A stretch of DNA of 64,000 nucleotides from Streptomyces rapamycinicus NRRL 5491 (GTDB lineage: Bacteria; Actinomycetota; Actinomycetes; Streptomycetales; Streptomycetaceae), in the NCBI RefSeq assembly GCF_024298965.1, contig NZ_CP085193.1:6758001-6822000 (forward strand), read 5' to 3'. Numbering within the stretch: position 1 is the first letter of the stretch; the number at the start of each line of letters is the position of its first letter. The position numbers were made by a program, and so were the translations under genes. The notes below the pieces were generated by a model. The model did not search any database and was not told where the DNA came from. It worked only from the letters and a program-made list of their open reading frames with translations. Positions 7,898 to 16,711 of the stretch are shown here, piece by piece.

Positions 7898-9910
7898 GTG
7901 ATCCGTTCCCTCCTGGTCGCCAACCGCGCCGAGATAGCGCGGCGAATCGTCCGCACCTGCCGTGACCTCGGTATCGCCACCGTCGCGGTGCACTCCGACG
8001 CGGACGCCGACGCGCCCCACGCGCGCGAGGCCGACGCCGCCGTAAGGCTGCCGGGTGACGCCCCGGCCGACACCTATCTGCGCGGCGATCTCCTGGTGAA
8101 GGCCGCCCTGGCCGCCGGGGCCGACGCCGTCCACCCCGGCTATGGCTTCCTCTCCGAGCACGCGGACTTCGCGCGCGCCGTAAGGGCCGCGGGGCTCGTG
8201 TGGGTGGGGCCGCCGCCCGAGGCGATGGAGGCCATGGCCTCCAAGACCCGGGCCAAGGAGATCATGCGCAAGGCCGGTGTGCCGCTGCTGGATCCGCTCG
8301 ACCCGGCCGAGGTCACCGCCGGCGATCTGCCCGTGCTGGTCAAGGCGGCGGCGGGCGGCGGCGGCCGGGGCATGCGGGTGGTGCGCGAACTGGCCGCGCT
8401 CCCCGCCGAACTCGACTCCGCCCGCGCCGAGGCGGCCTCCGCCTTCGGGGACGGCGAGATCTTCGTGGAGCCCTATATGGAGGGCGCCCGCCATGTCGAG
8501 GTCCAGGTGCTCGCCGACAACCACGGCACCGTATGGACCCTCGGCACCCGCGACTGCTCCCTCCAGCGCCGCCACCAGAAGGTCATCGAGGAGGCCCCGG
8601 CTCCCGGTCTTGAGGAGGAACTGCGGCGCACCCTGGGCGAGTCGGCGGCGAACGCGGCGCGCGCGATCGGCTACGAGGGCGCGGGCACGGTGGAGTTCCT
8701 GGTCTCGCCGTCGGGGCGGGCGTACTTCCTGGAGATGAACACCCGCCTCCAGGTCGAGCACCCGGTCACCGAGGAGATCCACGGTCTCGACCTGGTGGCG
8801 CTCCAACTGCGGATCGCGGAGGGGGAGCGACTCGACGCCGAGCCTCCGGCGCCCCGGGGGCACGCCGTCGAGGCGCGGCTGTACGCCGAGGACCCGGCGC
8901 GCGGCTGGCGGCCGCAGACGGGGATCCTGCACCGGCTGGAGGTCCCCGGGCTGCGGGTGGACTCCGGGCCGGACGGCGGGGACGCGATCGGCGTCCACTA
9001 CGACCCGATGCTGGCCAAGGTCATCGCCGTGGCCCCCACCCGGGCCGAGGCGGTGCGGCGGCTGGCCCACGGGCTGGAGCGGGCCCGGATCCACGGCCCG
9101 GTGACCAACCGGGAACTGCTCGTACGGGCGCTGCGCCACCCGGAGTTCGAGGCGGGCCGCATGGACACCGGGTTCCTCGAACGCCATCTGCCCGAGCTGA
9201 CCGCCGAAGCCTCCGAGAACGGTGAGGCGGTCCCGCTCGCCGCCCTCGCTGCCGCCCTGGCCGACGCGGCGCGGCGGCCGGCGACCGTGGCGGGGCGGCT
9301 GGGCGGCTGGCGCAATGTGCCCTCCCAGCCGCAACTGAGGAGCTACCGCGCCGAACCGGGCGGCACCGAGCACGAGGTGGGCTACCGCCTCACCCGTGAC
9401 GGGCTGCTCGCGGAGGGCCTCCCCGACGTCCGGCTGCTGACCGTCGAGCCGGGGTGGGCCGCCGATCCGGGGCGGGACACCCAGTCAGGGCGGGCCGCCG
9501 ATCCGGGACGGGCCGTCCAGCCAGGGCGGGACGCCGATCCGGCTCGGGTCGTCCTCGATGTGGCCGGGGTCCGGCGGACGTTCGAGGTGACGGCCTATGG
9601 CGACCGCCGCTATGTCGACACGCCCCAGGGCGGCCATGTGTTCACCGCGCTGCCCCGCTTCCCCGACCCCACCGCCCGCACCGAGCCCGGCTCGCTGCTG
9701 GCGCCCATGCCGGGCACGGTGGTGCGGATCGCCGAGGTGGCGGTCGGGGACCGGGTCGAGGCCGGACAGTCCCTGCTGTGGCTGGAGGCCATGAAGATGG
9801 AGCACCGCGTGACCGCGCCCGCCGCCGGGGTGCTCACCGCCCTTCACGCCGCCCCCGGCCGCCAGGTCGAGGTCGGAGCCCTGCTCGCGGTCGTGGCGGC
9901 GGGGGAGTGA
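7898..9910 (+). CDS. Biotin-dependent acyl-CoA carboxylase alpha subunit (biotin carboxylase + BCCP)
   Basis: This 670-residue protein begins MIRSLLVANRAEIARRIVRT, the canonical biotin carboxylase start. The ATP-grasp glycine loop is AAAGGGGRGMRVV near residue 150; EMNTRLQVEHPVTEE and the RRHQKVIEEAPAP segment complete the active site. The C-terminal biotinyl domain has EAMKMEH with the acceptor Lys at about residue 633. Residues 519-550 contain a 12-residue repeat (AADPGR type) in the region linking carboxylase and biotinyl domains. It forms a holoenzyme with the beta subunit upstream. GTG 7898 is the third copy of a duplicated RBS-start unit and gives the family N terminus. Confidence 0.92.
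   Translation: MIRSLLVANRAEIARRIVRTCRDLGIATVAVHSDADADAPHAREADAAVRLPGDAPADTYLRGDLLVKAALAAGADAVHPGYGFLSEHADFARAVRAAGLVWVGPPPEAMEAMASKTRAKEIMRKAGVPLLDPLDPAEVTAGDLPVLVKAAAGGGGRGMRVVRELAALPAELDSARAEAASAFGDGEIFVEPYMEGARHVEVQVLADNHGTVWTLGTRDCSLQRRHQKVIEEAPAPGLEEELRRTLGESAANAARAIGYEGAGTVEFLVSPSGRAYFLEMNTRLQVEHPVTEEIHGLDLVALQLRIAEGERLDAEPPAPRGHAVEARLYAEDPARGWRPQTGILHRLEVPGLRVDSGPDGGDAIGVHYDPMLAKVIAVAPTRAEAVRRLAHGLERARIHGPVTNRELLVRALRHPEFEAGRMDTGFLERHLPELTAEASENGEAVPLAALAAALADAARRPATVAGRLGGWRNVPSQPQLRSYRAEPGGTEHEVGYRLTRDGLLAEGLPDVRLLTVEPGWAADPGRDTQSGRAADPGRAVQPGRDADPARVVLDVAGVRRTFEVTAYGDRRYVDTPQGGHVFTALPRFPDPTARTEPGSLLAPMPGTVVRIAEVAVGDRVEAGQSLLWLEAMKMEHRVTAPAAGVLTALHAAPGRQVEVGALLAVVAAGE
9451..9547 (+). 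repeat. 36-bp in-frame repeat in the carboxylase alpha subunit
   Basis: GCCGATCC recurs at 9461, 9497 and 9533, a 36-bp period encoding a 12-residue unit (AADPGR followed by variable residues). It lies between the biotin carboxylase core and the biotinyl domain. Confidence 0.85.
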
Positions 9911-10360
9911 CCCGGCCCCGCACACCGTACGGGCCGCGCAGCTCGCACAGCCCGTATGGGCCGCACCGTCCGTATGGGCCGCGCAGCTCGCACAGCCCGT
10001 ATGGGCCGCACCGCCCGTACGGGTCGCGCAGCTCGCACAGCCCGTATGGGCCGCACCGCCCGTACGGGTCGCGCAGCTCGCACAGCCCGTATGGGCCGCA
10101 CCGTCCGTATGGGCCGCACCGTCCGTACGGGTCGCACCGTCCGTATGGGCCGCACCGTCCGTACGGGCCGCGCAGCTCGCACAGCCCATACGGGTCGCAC
10201 CGCCCGCACACCCCTTACGGGCCGCACCGCCCGCACACCCCATACGGGCCGCACGGCCCGCGCCGGACCGTAACGGCCCGCGACGCGACGCGTCACAGCT
10301 GGACCGCGCAACGCACCGCAAGGGGTCCGTACAGCACAGCGCACATGGCCCGCACAACGC
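9911..10360. repeat. 45-bp / 18-bp compound tandem repeat built on the palindrome GCCCGTACGGGC
   Basis: GCGCAGCTCG recurs at 9936, 9981, 10026, 10071 and 10170. The first gaps are 45 bp and the last is 99 bp (45 + 3x18). Between them runs the 18-bp unit CCGTATGGGCCGCACCGT. Each unit centres on GCCCGTAYGGGC, a near-perfect or perfect palindrome. Both strands stay open in several frames only because the units are multiples of 9; no start with an RBS or conserved domain supports a gene. It fills the gap between carboxylase and dehydrogenase genes. Confidence 0.9.
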
Positions 10361-10382
10361 ACGCACGTGGGAGGAGCCGTCC

Positions 10383-11543
10383 ATGACCAGCCCGCACACG
10401 CCTGTGGACACCCCGGAGCGCGTGGCGCTCCGCGCCGCGGTGTCGTCCTTCGCCAAGGGACACGCCCCGGGCGGCCCCCAGGAGGGCGACGGGGCCGCCG
10501 AACTGTGGGCCGAGGCAGGAAAGCTGGGCTATCTCGGTGTCAACCTCCCCGAGGAGTACGGCGGCGGGGGCGGCGGTATCACCGAGCTGTCCATCGTCCT
10601 GGAGGAGCTGGGCGCGGCGGGCTGCCCGCTGCTCATGCTCGTCGTCTCGCCCGCCATCTGCGGCACCGTCATCGCCCGGTTCGGCACCGCCGGGCAGAAG
10701 GAGCGCTGGCTGCCCGGTCTGGCCGACGGCAGCGTCACCATGGCCTTCGGCATCACCGAGCCCGACGCCGGATCCAACTCGCACCGCATCACCACCACCG
10801 CCCGCCGGGCCGAGGGCGGCGGCTGGATACTCAACGGCCGTAAGGTCTTCATCACCGGTGTGGACAACGCCGACGCGGTCCTTATCGTCGGCCGTACGGA
10901 GGACGCCAGGACCGGGAAGCTCAAGCCCTGCCTGTTCATCGTGGAGCGCGACACCCACGGCTTCTCCCACCACCACATCCCCATGGAGCTGGCCGCCGCG
11001 GAGAAGCAGTTCGAGCTGGTGCTGGACGACGTGGCGCTGCCCGCCGACGCGCTGGTGGGCGACGAGGACGCCGGGCTGCTCCAGCTGTTCGCGGGGCTCA
11101 ACCCGGAGCGCATCATGACGGCGGCGTTCGCGCTGGGCATGGGCCGCTACGCGCTCGACAAGGCCGTGAACTACGCCCGTACCCGCCAGGTGTGGAAGGA
11201 ACCCATAGGCGCTCACCAGGCGATCGCCCACCCCCTCGCCCAGGCCCATATCGAACTGGAGCTGGCCCGGCTGATGATGGCGAAGGCGGCGTACCTGTAC
11301 GACGAGGGCGATGACGCGGGCGCGGGCGAGGCCGCCAACATGGCGAAGTACGCGGCCGGGGAGGCCGCGGTGAGGGCCGTGGACCAGGCCGTGCACACCC
11401 TCGGCGGCAACGGTCTGACCGCCGAGTACGGGCTGGCGCGGCTGATCACGGCCGCCCGGGTGGCCCGGATCGCCCCCGTCAGCCGGGAGATGATCCTCAA
11501 CTATGTCTCCCACCAGACCCTGGGCCTGCCCAAGTCGTACTGA
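10383..11543 (+). CDS. Acyl-CoA dehydrogenase family protein
   Basis: This 386-residue FAD enzyme makes the alpha-beta double bond of an acyl-CoA. ATG is preceded by GGGAGGAG. Family signatures include MAFGITEPDAGSN, ILNGRKVFITG and YARTRQVWKEPIGAHQAI. The C-terminal HTLGGNGLTAEYGL has a Glu where medium/short-chain enzymes carry their catalytic base; isovaleryl-CoA dehydrogenases place it elsewhere, which argues mildly against a strict isovaleryl-CoA role. In the operon it would act before the carboxylase or in a following beta-oxidation turn. Confidence 0.9.
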   Translation: MTSPHTPVDTPERVALRAAVSSFAKGHAPGGPQEGDGAAELWAEAGKLGYLGVNLPEEYGGGGGGITELSIVLEELGAAGCPLLMLVVSPAICGTVIARFGTAGQKERWLPGLADGSVTMAFGITEPDAGSNSHRITTTARRAEGGGWILNGRKVFITGVDNADAVLIVGRTEDARTGKLKPCLFIVERDTHGFSHHHIPMELAAAEKQFELVLDDVALPADALVGDEDAGLLQLFAGLNPERIMTAAFALGMGRYALDKAVNYARTRQVWKEPIGAHQAIAHPLAQAHIELELARLMMAKAAYLYDEGDDAGAGEAANMAKYAAGEAAVRAVDQAVHTLGGNGLTAEYGLARLITAARVARIAPVSREMILNYVSHQTLGLPKSY

Positions 11544-11630
11544 GCGGGCACCGGGGCCGCGGAAGTCGTAGGGAGCGCGCGGGTAGGGCAGAACGGACAG
11601 GTAGGTCCATCAGAGCTGAGGGGAGCGGCC

Positions 11631-13214
11631 ATGGTGCTGCGCAGCGAGTATCCCGATGTACCGCCCGTCGATCTGCCCATCCACGACGCCGTACTGGGGC
11701 GTGCGGCCGAGGAGTTCGGCGACCTGACCGCGCTGGTGGACGGCGTGACCGGGGCGGCCCTGAGCTATGCCGCGCTGGACCGCGCGGTGCGCCGGATCGG
11801 GGCCGCGCTGGCCGAGGCGGGGGTGAGCAAGGGCGATGTGGTGGCCCTGCACAGCCCCAACTCGATCATGTACCCACCGGCGTTCTACGGCACCACCCGC
11901 ACCGGGGCCGCGGTCACCACGGTGCATCCGCTGGCCACGCCGGAGGAGTTCGCCAAGCAGCTCCGGGACGCGGCCGCGTCGTGGATCGTCACCGTCTCGG
12001 CGCTGCTGGGCGTGGCCCGGCAGGCCGCCGAACGGGCGGGCGGGATACGGGAGATCTTCGTATGCGACGAGGCGAGCGGCCATCGCTCGCTGCGCTCCAT
12101 GCTGAGCGGCACCGCTCCCGAACCGGTGGTGGAGATCGACCCGGCCGAGGACATCGCCGTCCTGCCGTACTCCTCCGGCACCACCGGCACCCCCAAGGGC
12201 GTGATGCTCACCCACCGCAACGTGGCCACCAACCTCGCGCAGGTGGAGACGCTGGTGCCCAGCCGGCCGGGGGAGCGGGTGCTGGCCGTCCTGCCGTTCT
12301 TTCACAGTTACGGCCTTACAGCGCTCATGAACGCACCGCTCCGCAACGGCGGCACGGTGATCGTGCTGCCCCGCTTCGAACTCGACACCTTCCTCGCGGC
12401 GATCGAGAAACACCGCGCCCAGGCGCTCTACGTGGCCCCGCCGATCGTGCTCGCGCTCGCCAAGCACCCGGCGGTGGACGGCCATGACCTGTCGTCGGTG
12501 CGGTACGTGCTGAGCGCGGCGGCCCCGCTGGACGCCCGGCTCGCGGAGGCGTGCGCCCAGCGGCTCGGCGTACCGCCGCTGCTGCAGGCGTTCGGGATGA
12601 CGGAGCTGTCCCCGGGCTCCCATCTGGTGCCGCGCGACGCGAAGAACGCCCCGCCCGGGACCGTCGGGAAGCTGCTCCCGAGCACCGAGATGCGCATCGT
12701 GGACCCGGACAGCGGTGCGGACCTGGCCGTGGGCGAGGACGGCGAGATCGTCATCCGCGGACCGCAGGTGATGAAGGGCTACCTGGGCCGCCCCGAGGAC
12801 ACCGACGCGATGATCGACGCCGAGGGCTGGCTGCACACCGGCGACGTCGGACATGTGGACGCGGACGGCTGGCTGTATGTGGTGGACCGGGTGAAGGAGC
12901 TGATCAAGTACAAGGGCTATCAGGTCGCCCCGGCCGACCTGGAGGCCGTGCTGCTCGCCCACGAGGCCGTCGTCGACGCCGCCGTGATCGGGGTGTCGGA
13001 CGGGGCGGGCAATGAGATCCCCAAGGCGTATGTGGTGCCCAGGCCCGGCACCCGGATCTCGGAGAACGACCTGATCGCGTACGTTGCAGGACAGGTGGCC
13101 CCGTACAAGAAGGTGCGCTGTGTGGAGTTCACGGACGCCGTGCCGCGCTCGGCCACCGGCAAGATCCTCAGGCGTGAACTGCGCGCCAGGGAAAGGAGTT
13201 CGACCGCCCCATGA
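11631..13214 (+). CDS. AMP-dependent acyl-CoA ligase (4-coumarate-CoA ligase-like family)
   Basis: This 527-residue adenylate-forming enzyme activates a carboxylic acid to its CoA thioester. ATG follows GAGGGGAG. Motifs are the P-loop-like YSSGTTGTPKGVMLTH, QAFGMTELSPG, GWLHTGDVGHVDADGWLYVVDR and the C-terminal PRSATGKILRREL with the acyl-adenylation Lys. Its likely job is to feed the pathway by loading free branched-chain or terpenoid acids; specificity is not readable. Its stop overlaps the next start by 4 bp (ATGA), so translation is probably coupled. Confidence 0.9.
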   Translation: MVLRSEYPDVPPVDLPIHDAVLGRAAEEFGDLTALVDGVTGAALSYAALDRAVRRIGAALAEAGVSKGDVVALHSPNSIMYPPAFYGTTRTGAAVTTVHPLATPEEFAKQLRDAAASWIVTVSALLGVARQAAERAGGIREIFVCDEASGHRSLRSMLSGTAPEPVVEIDPAEDIAVLPYSSGTTGTPKGVMLTHRNVATNLAQVETLVPSRPGERVLAVLPFFHSYGLTALMNAPLRNGGTVIVLPRFELDTFLAAIEKHRAQALYVAPPIVLALAKHPAVDGHDLSSVRYVLSAAAPLDARLAEACAQRLGVPPLLQAFGMTELSPGSHLVPRDAKNAPPGTVGKLLPSTEMRIVDPDSGADLAVGEDGEIVIRGPQVMKGYLGRPEDTDAMIDAEGWLHTGDVGHVDADGWLYVVDRVKELIKYKGYQVAPADLEAVLLAHEAVVDAAVIGVSDGAGNEIPKAYVVPRPGTRISENDLIAYVAGQVAPYKKVRCVEFTDAVPRSATGKILRRELRARERSSTAP

Positions 13215-13430
13215 CCGACGGCCCCACGACCGGCCCCACGACCGGCCCCACGACCGGCCCCACGACCGGCCCCATGGCCGATCGCCCGCTGACCGACGGC
13301 CCTACGGACGACGGCTCCGCGACCGACGGCCTTACGGACGACGGCTCCACGACCGGCGGCCTTACGGCCGACGGCTCCACAGCCGACGGCCCTACGGACG
13401 ACGGCCTTACGGACGAGGCGCGAAAGCCGC
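13211..13430 (+). repeat. N-terminal coding repeats of the enoyl-CoA hydratase
   Basis: Four or more copies of the 12-bp unit ACGACCGGCCCC are followed by 15/30-bp units of the type GACGGCCTTACGGACGACGG. All preserve the frame and encode a flexible acidic/Thr-rich N-terminal tail. Confidence 0.9.
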
Positions 13431-14365
13431 TCGTACTGGCCGCCTTCGCGCGCGGGATCACCACCCTCACCCTGGACTCGCCGCACAACCGCAACGCCCT
13501 CTCCTCGCGCCTGGTCGCCGAGTTGCGCGAGGCGCTGGCGGCGGCCGGACGGGACGACCGGGTGCGGGCGGTGCTGCTCACCCACACCGGCACGACCTTC
13601 TGCGCGGGCGCGGATCTGAGCGAACCGCCCTCGGCGTCCGGGGCGTCCGGGCTGGTGGATCTGTTGCGGTCGATCGTGGAGCTGCCCAAGCCGGTGGTCG
13701 CCCGCGTCACCGGGCACGTACGGGCCGGTGGGCTCGGGCTGCTCGGGGCCTGCGACATCTCGGCGGCCGGGCGCGGCGCCAGCTTCGCCTTCACCGAGGC
13801 GCGGCTCGGCCTCGCCCCGGCCGTCATCTCGATGCCGCTGCTGCCCCGGCTGGACCGGCGCGCGGCGGCCCGCTACTACCTCACGGGTGAGCGGTTCGAC
13901 GCCGCCGAGGCGGCCCGGATCGGGCTGGTGACGCTCGCGGACCCGGAGGGGGACCCGGACGAGGCGCTGGCGCCGGTCCTCGACGGGCTGCGCCGGGGCT
14001 CCCCGCAGGGCCTGGCCGAGTCCAAGCGGCTGGTGACCGCCGATGTGCTGCGCGCCTTCGACCGGGACGGCGAGGGGCTCGCCGCGCTGTCGGCCCGCCT
14101 CTTCGCCTCCGAGGAGGCGCGTGAGGGCATGACGTCGTTCCTGGAGCGGCGCGACCCGGCATGGCTGCGGCAGACGGCGGCCGACGCGGGGGCGATACCG
14201 GACGCGGGGGCGGCGACGGATACGGGGGCGATACCGGACGCGGGGGCGGCGACGGATACGGGGGCGATACCGGACGCGGGGGCGGCGGCCGACTCGGAGG
14301 CGGCGTCGCATGCCGCGGCCGCAGGGGAAACGGGGGCCACGGGCTCCGCCGGGGCGTCCCGATGA
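13211..14365 (+). CDS. Enoyl-CoA hydratase/isomerase family protein with repeat-expanded termini
   Basis: This is a 384-residue protein. The crotonase core spans about residues 72-320: ITTLTLDSPHNRNALSS, GTTFCAGADLSE, GHVRAGGLGLLGACDIS and FTEARLGLAPAV. One acid corresponding to Glu164 of rat hydratase is present, while the Glu144 position is not Glu, as in methylglutaconyl-CoA hydratase-like members. The first about 70 residues are GPTT and DGxTDDG repeats, and residues 325-370 are AIPDAGAATDTG repeats; neither belongs to the family, whose usual length is about 260. No in-frame start lies nearer the core than ATG 13274, so part of the extension is translated. The ATGA overlaps on both sides show operon coupling. 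Confidence 0.85.
   Translation: MTDGPTTGPTTGPTTGPTTGPMADRPLTDGPTDDGSATDGLTDDGSTTGGLTADGSTADGPTDDGLTDEARKPLVLAAFARGITTLTLDSPHNRNALSSRLVAELREALAAAGRDDRVRAVLLTHTGTTFCAGADLSEPPSASGASGLVDLLRSIVELPKPVVARVTGHVRAGGLGLLGACDISAAGRGASFAFTEARLGLAPAVISMPLLPRLDRRAAARYYLTGERFDAAEAARIGLVTLADPEGDPDEALAPVLDGLRRGSPQGLAESKRLVTADVLRAFDRDGEGLAALSARLFASEEAREGMTSFLERRDPAWLRQTAADAGAIPDAGAATDTGAIPDAGAATDTGAIPDAGAAADSEAASHAAAAGETGATGSAGASR
14186..14291 (+). repeat. C-terminal 18/36-bp coding repeat of the enoyl-CoA hydratase
   Basis: Two alternating 18-bp units (GGGGGCGATACCGGACGC and GGGGGCGGCGACGGATAC) are repeated about three times. They encode an Ala/Gly/Asp-rich tail after the crotonase fold. Confidence 0.9.
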
Positions 14366-15237
14366 CCCCCCGTACGGCATTGCGCGACCCCAAGCAGGAC
14401 CGCAGCCGCGCCACCCGCAGGCGGCTGCTGGAGGCCGCCGTGGCCTGTCTCGCCGAGCGCGGCTGGGCCGGTTCCACGGTCGCGGTGGTCGCCGAGCGGG
14501 CCGGAGTGTCGCGGGGCGCGGCCCAGCACCACTTCCCGACCCGCGAGGACCTCTTCACGGCCGCCGTCGAGCATGTCGCCGAGGAGCGCTCGGCGGAGCT
14601 GCGCGCCCTCCCCGCCCCGCACAGGGAGGGCCGCGTCCCCGCGGTGGTCGAGGCGCTGGTCACCCTCTACACCGGCCCGCTCTTCCGGGCCGCGCTCCAG
14701 CTGTGGGTGGCGGCCTCGTACGAGGAGCAGCTGGGCGCCCGGGTGACCGCCCTGGAGGCGAAGATCGGCCGGGAGACGCATCGGATGGCGGTGGAGTTGC
14801 TGGGTGCCGACGAGTCGGTGCCGGGCGTCCGGGAGGCCGTCCAGGGCCTGCTCGACATGGGACGGGGCCTCGGCCTGGCCAATCTGCTGACGGACGACGG
14901 CCACCGCCGGGAGCGGGTGGTGGCCCAGTGGTCGCGGATCCTGGAGGGGATCCTGACCCCGAAGGACCCGGACGACTACCCGGACGACCACCCGGTTGGC
15001 GACTGCCCTGCCGACGACCACCCGGTTGGCGATCGTCCTGCCGACGACCACCCGGTTGGCGATCGTCCCGCCGACGACCGTCCTGTCAACGACCGCCCTG
15101 CCGACGACCGTCCTGCCGACGACCGTCCTGCCGACGACCGCCCCGCCGACGACCGCCCCGCCGACGACCGCCCCGCCGACGACCGTCCCGTCAACGACCG
15201 CCCTGCCGACGACCATCCCGCCCCGGCCGCCTCCTGA
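14362..15237 (+). CDS. TetR/AcrR family transcriptional regulator with repetitive acidic tail
   Basis: This is a 291-residue protein. The N-terminal helix-turn-helix is clear: [20 protein letters not shown], then [24 protein letters not shown]. The ligand-binding helical domain runs to about residue 205. The remaining about 85 residues are [10 protein letters not shown] repeats (15-bp unit) with no counterpart in normal TetR proteins of about 200 residues. ATG overlaps the upstream stop (ATGA). As the last gene of the catabolic operon it is probably the local repressor responding to an acyl-CoA intermediate; the palindrome at 2706-2717 is the best operator candidate. Confidence 0.85.
   Translation: MTPRTALRDPKQDRSRATRRRLLEAAVACLAERGWAGSTVAVVAERAGVSRGAAQHHFPTREDLFTAAVEHVAEERSAELRALPAPHREGRVPAVVEALVTLYTGPLFRAALQLWVAASYEEQLGARVTALEAKIGRETHRMAVELLGADESVPGVREAVQGLLDMGRGLGLANLLTDDGHRRERVVAQWSRILEGILTPKDPDDYPDDHPVGDCPADDHPVGDRPADDHPVGDRPADDRPVNDRPADDRPADDRPADDRPADDRPADDRPADDRPVNDRPADDHPAPAAS
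14985..15228 (+). repeat. 15-bp coding repeat forming the acidic tail of the TetR protein
   Basis: GCCGACGACCGTCCT and its C/T variants are repeated about fifteen times in frame. They encode alternating Asp-Asp-Arg/His-Pro-Ala/Val and run nearly to the stop codon. Confidence 0.92.
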
Positions 15238-15253
15238 CCCACCGCGAGCTGAC

Positions 15254-16357
15254 CTATCGCGAGGCGGGGTCCCCGTAGCCGTCGACCTCGTGCGGGCTGC
15301 GCGCGCCGGGGCCGATGTACCGGGCCGACGGCCGCACCAGACGGCCGGTCCGCTTCTGCTCCAGGATGTGCGCGCTCCAGCCCGCCGTACGGGCGCAGGT
15401 GAACATCGAGGTGAACATGGGCGCCGGGACCTCGGCGAAGTCCAGCACGATGGCCGCCCAGAACTCCACGTTCGTCGCGAGCACCCGGTCCGGCCTGCGG
15501 CTGTGCAGCTCGTCCAGGGCGGCCCGCTCCAGTGCCTCGGCGACCTCGAAGCGCGGTGCGCCCAGCTCCTTGGCGGTGCGCCGCAGCACCCGCGCCCGCG
15601 GGTCCTCGGCGCGGTAGACCCGGTGGCCGAAGCCCATCAGGCGCTCGCCACGGTCCAGGGCCTGCTTGACGTAGCGGGTGGCGTCCCCGGTGCGCTCGAT
15701 CTCCTCGATCATGCCGAGTACCCGGGAGGGCGCGCCGCCGTGCAGCGGCCCCGACATGGCGCCCACCGCCCCGGAGAGCGCGGCGGCCACGTCGGCGCCG
15801 GTGGAGGCGATGACGCGCGCGGTGAAGGTGGAGGCGTTCATGCCGTGCTCGGCCGCCGAGGTCCAGTACGCGTCGACGGCGGCCACGTGCTTGGGGTCCG
15901 GCTCACCGCGCCAGCGCCGCATGAAGCGCTCCACGATGGTTCCGGCCTTGTCGATCTCCTGCTGCGGCACCATCGGCTTCCCCTGGCCACGGGCCGACTG
16001 GGCCACGTAGGACAGGGCCATCACCGCCGCGCGCGCCAGGTCCTCACGGGCCTGCTCCGCGTCGATGTCCAGCAGCGGTTTGAGGCCCCAGACGGGCGCG
16101 AGCATGGCCAGCGCGGACTGCACATCGACCCGGACGTCCCCGGAGTGGACCGGGATGGGGAACGGCTCGGCGGCCGGCAGCCCCGGGTTGAAGGCGCCGT
16201 CGACCAGCAGACCCCAGACGTTCCCGAAGGAGATATGGCCCACCAGGTCCTCGATGTCCACGCCTCGGTAGCGGAGCGCACCGCCTTCCTTGTCGGGTTC
16301 GGCGATCTCCGTCTCGAACGCGACGACTCCTTCGAGTCCGGGTACGAAGTCGGACAT
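15254..16357 (-). CDS. Citrate synthase 2 (short citrate synthase-like)
   Basis: This 367-residue enzyme condenses acetyl-CoA with oxaloacetate. It shows the citrate synthase signatures [12 protein letters not shown] (first His), [15 protein letters not shown] (second His) and [24 protein letters not shown] (substrate pocket). The start [10 protein letters not shown] has GAGGAG 7 nt upstream; an in-frame ATG 15 bp earlier contains that RBS and is unlikely to be used. It is transcribed towards the TetR gene, with only 16 bp between the two stop codons. Acetyl-CoA from the neighbouring catabolic operon could be its substrate. Methylcitrate synthase activity cannot be excluded. Confidence 0.88.
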   Translation of the reverse strand: MSDFVPGLEGVVAFETEIAEPDKEGGALRYRGVDIEDLVGHISFGNVWGLLVDGAFNPGLPAAEPFPIPVHSGDVRVDVQSALAMLAPVWGLKPLLDIDAEQAREDLARAAVMALSYVAQSARGQGKPMVPQQEIDKAGTIVERFMRRWRGEPDPKHVAAVDAYWTSAAEHGMNASTFTARVIASTGADVAAALSGAVGAMSGPLHGGAPSRVLGMIEEIERTGDATRYVKQALDRGERLMGFGHRVYRAEDPRARVLRRTAKELGAPRFEVAEALERAALDELHSRRPDRVLATNVEFWAAIVLDFAEVPAPMFTSMFTCARTAGWSAHILEQKRTGRLVRPSARYIGPGARSPHEVDGYGDPASR

Positions 16358-16711
16358 CAGGCGGCTCCTCATGCTGCGGACGACGGTCGGCGGCGGACGG
16401 TGCCGGAACGGTTACGCGGCCGCCTGACACGGCTCGCGGTCCGTACCGGTCACTCCGTGATGTGCCCCGTGCGGGTGTTGGTCACCCAACCGCGGCGGGG
16501 AGTGACCTCCGGGACACGGGGGGTGGTGCCTGCCCAGGCGCCGAACGGGCGGCGCGTGGTCCGCTCAGTCTGGTGCGTGCCCTGCCCATGGGGAAGCGTG
16601 AGAAGTGGCACATCCCCTCCGGATCGCGTGAGGGTTACGGGGTGCCGGGGCGGGGGAGGGAGAGCGCTCTTCCGGGGCCGCCCGTGCGACGGACCGATGA
16701 TGTTGCAAGAT
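16358..16711. other. Divergent intergenic region between citrate synthase and pdxH
   Basis: No gene is seen. GGTCACTCC at 16448-16456 and its exact reverse complement GGAGTGACC at 16499-16507 flank a 42-bp centre, which could be a regulatory site or a hairpin. Just before pdxH, CAAGAT (16706-16711) resembles a -10 element. Confidence 0.4.

Noticed and set aside
9834..10386. Long open frames on both strands in the 45/18-bp repeat region
   Set aside because: They are products of repeat lengths divisible by 9; encoded sequence is repetitive and no start has a convincing RBS or family match.
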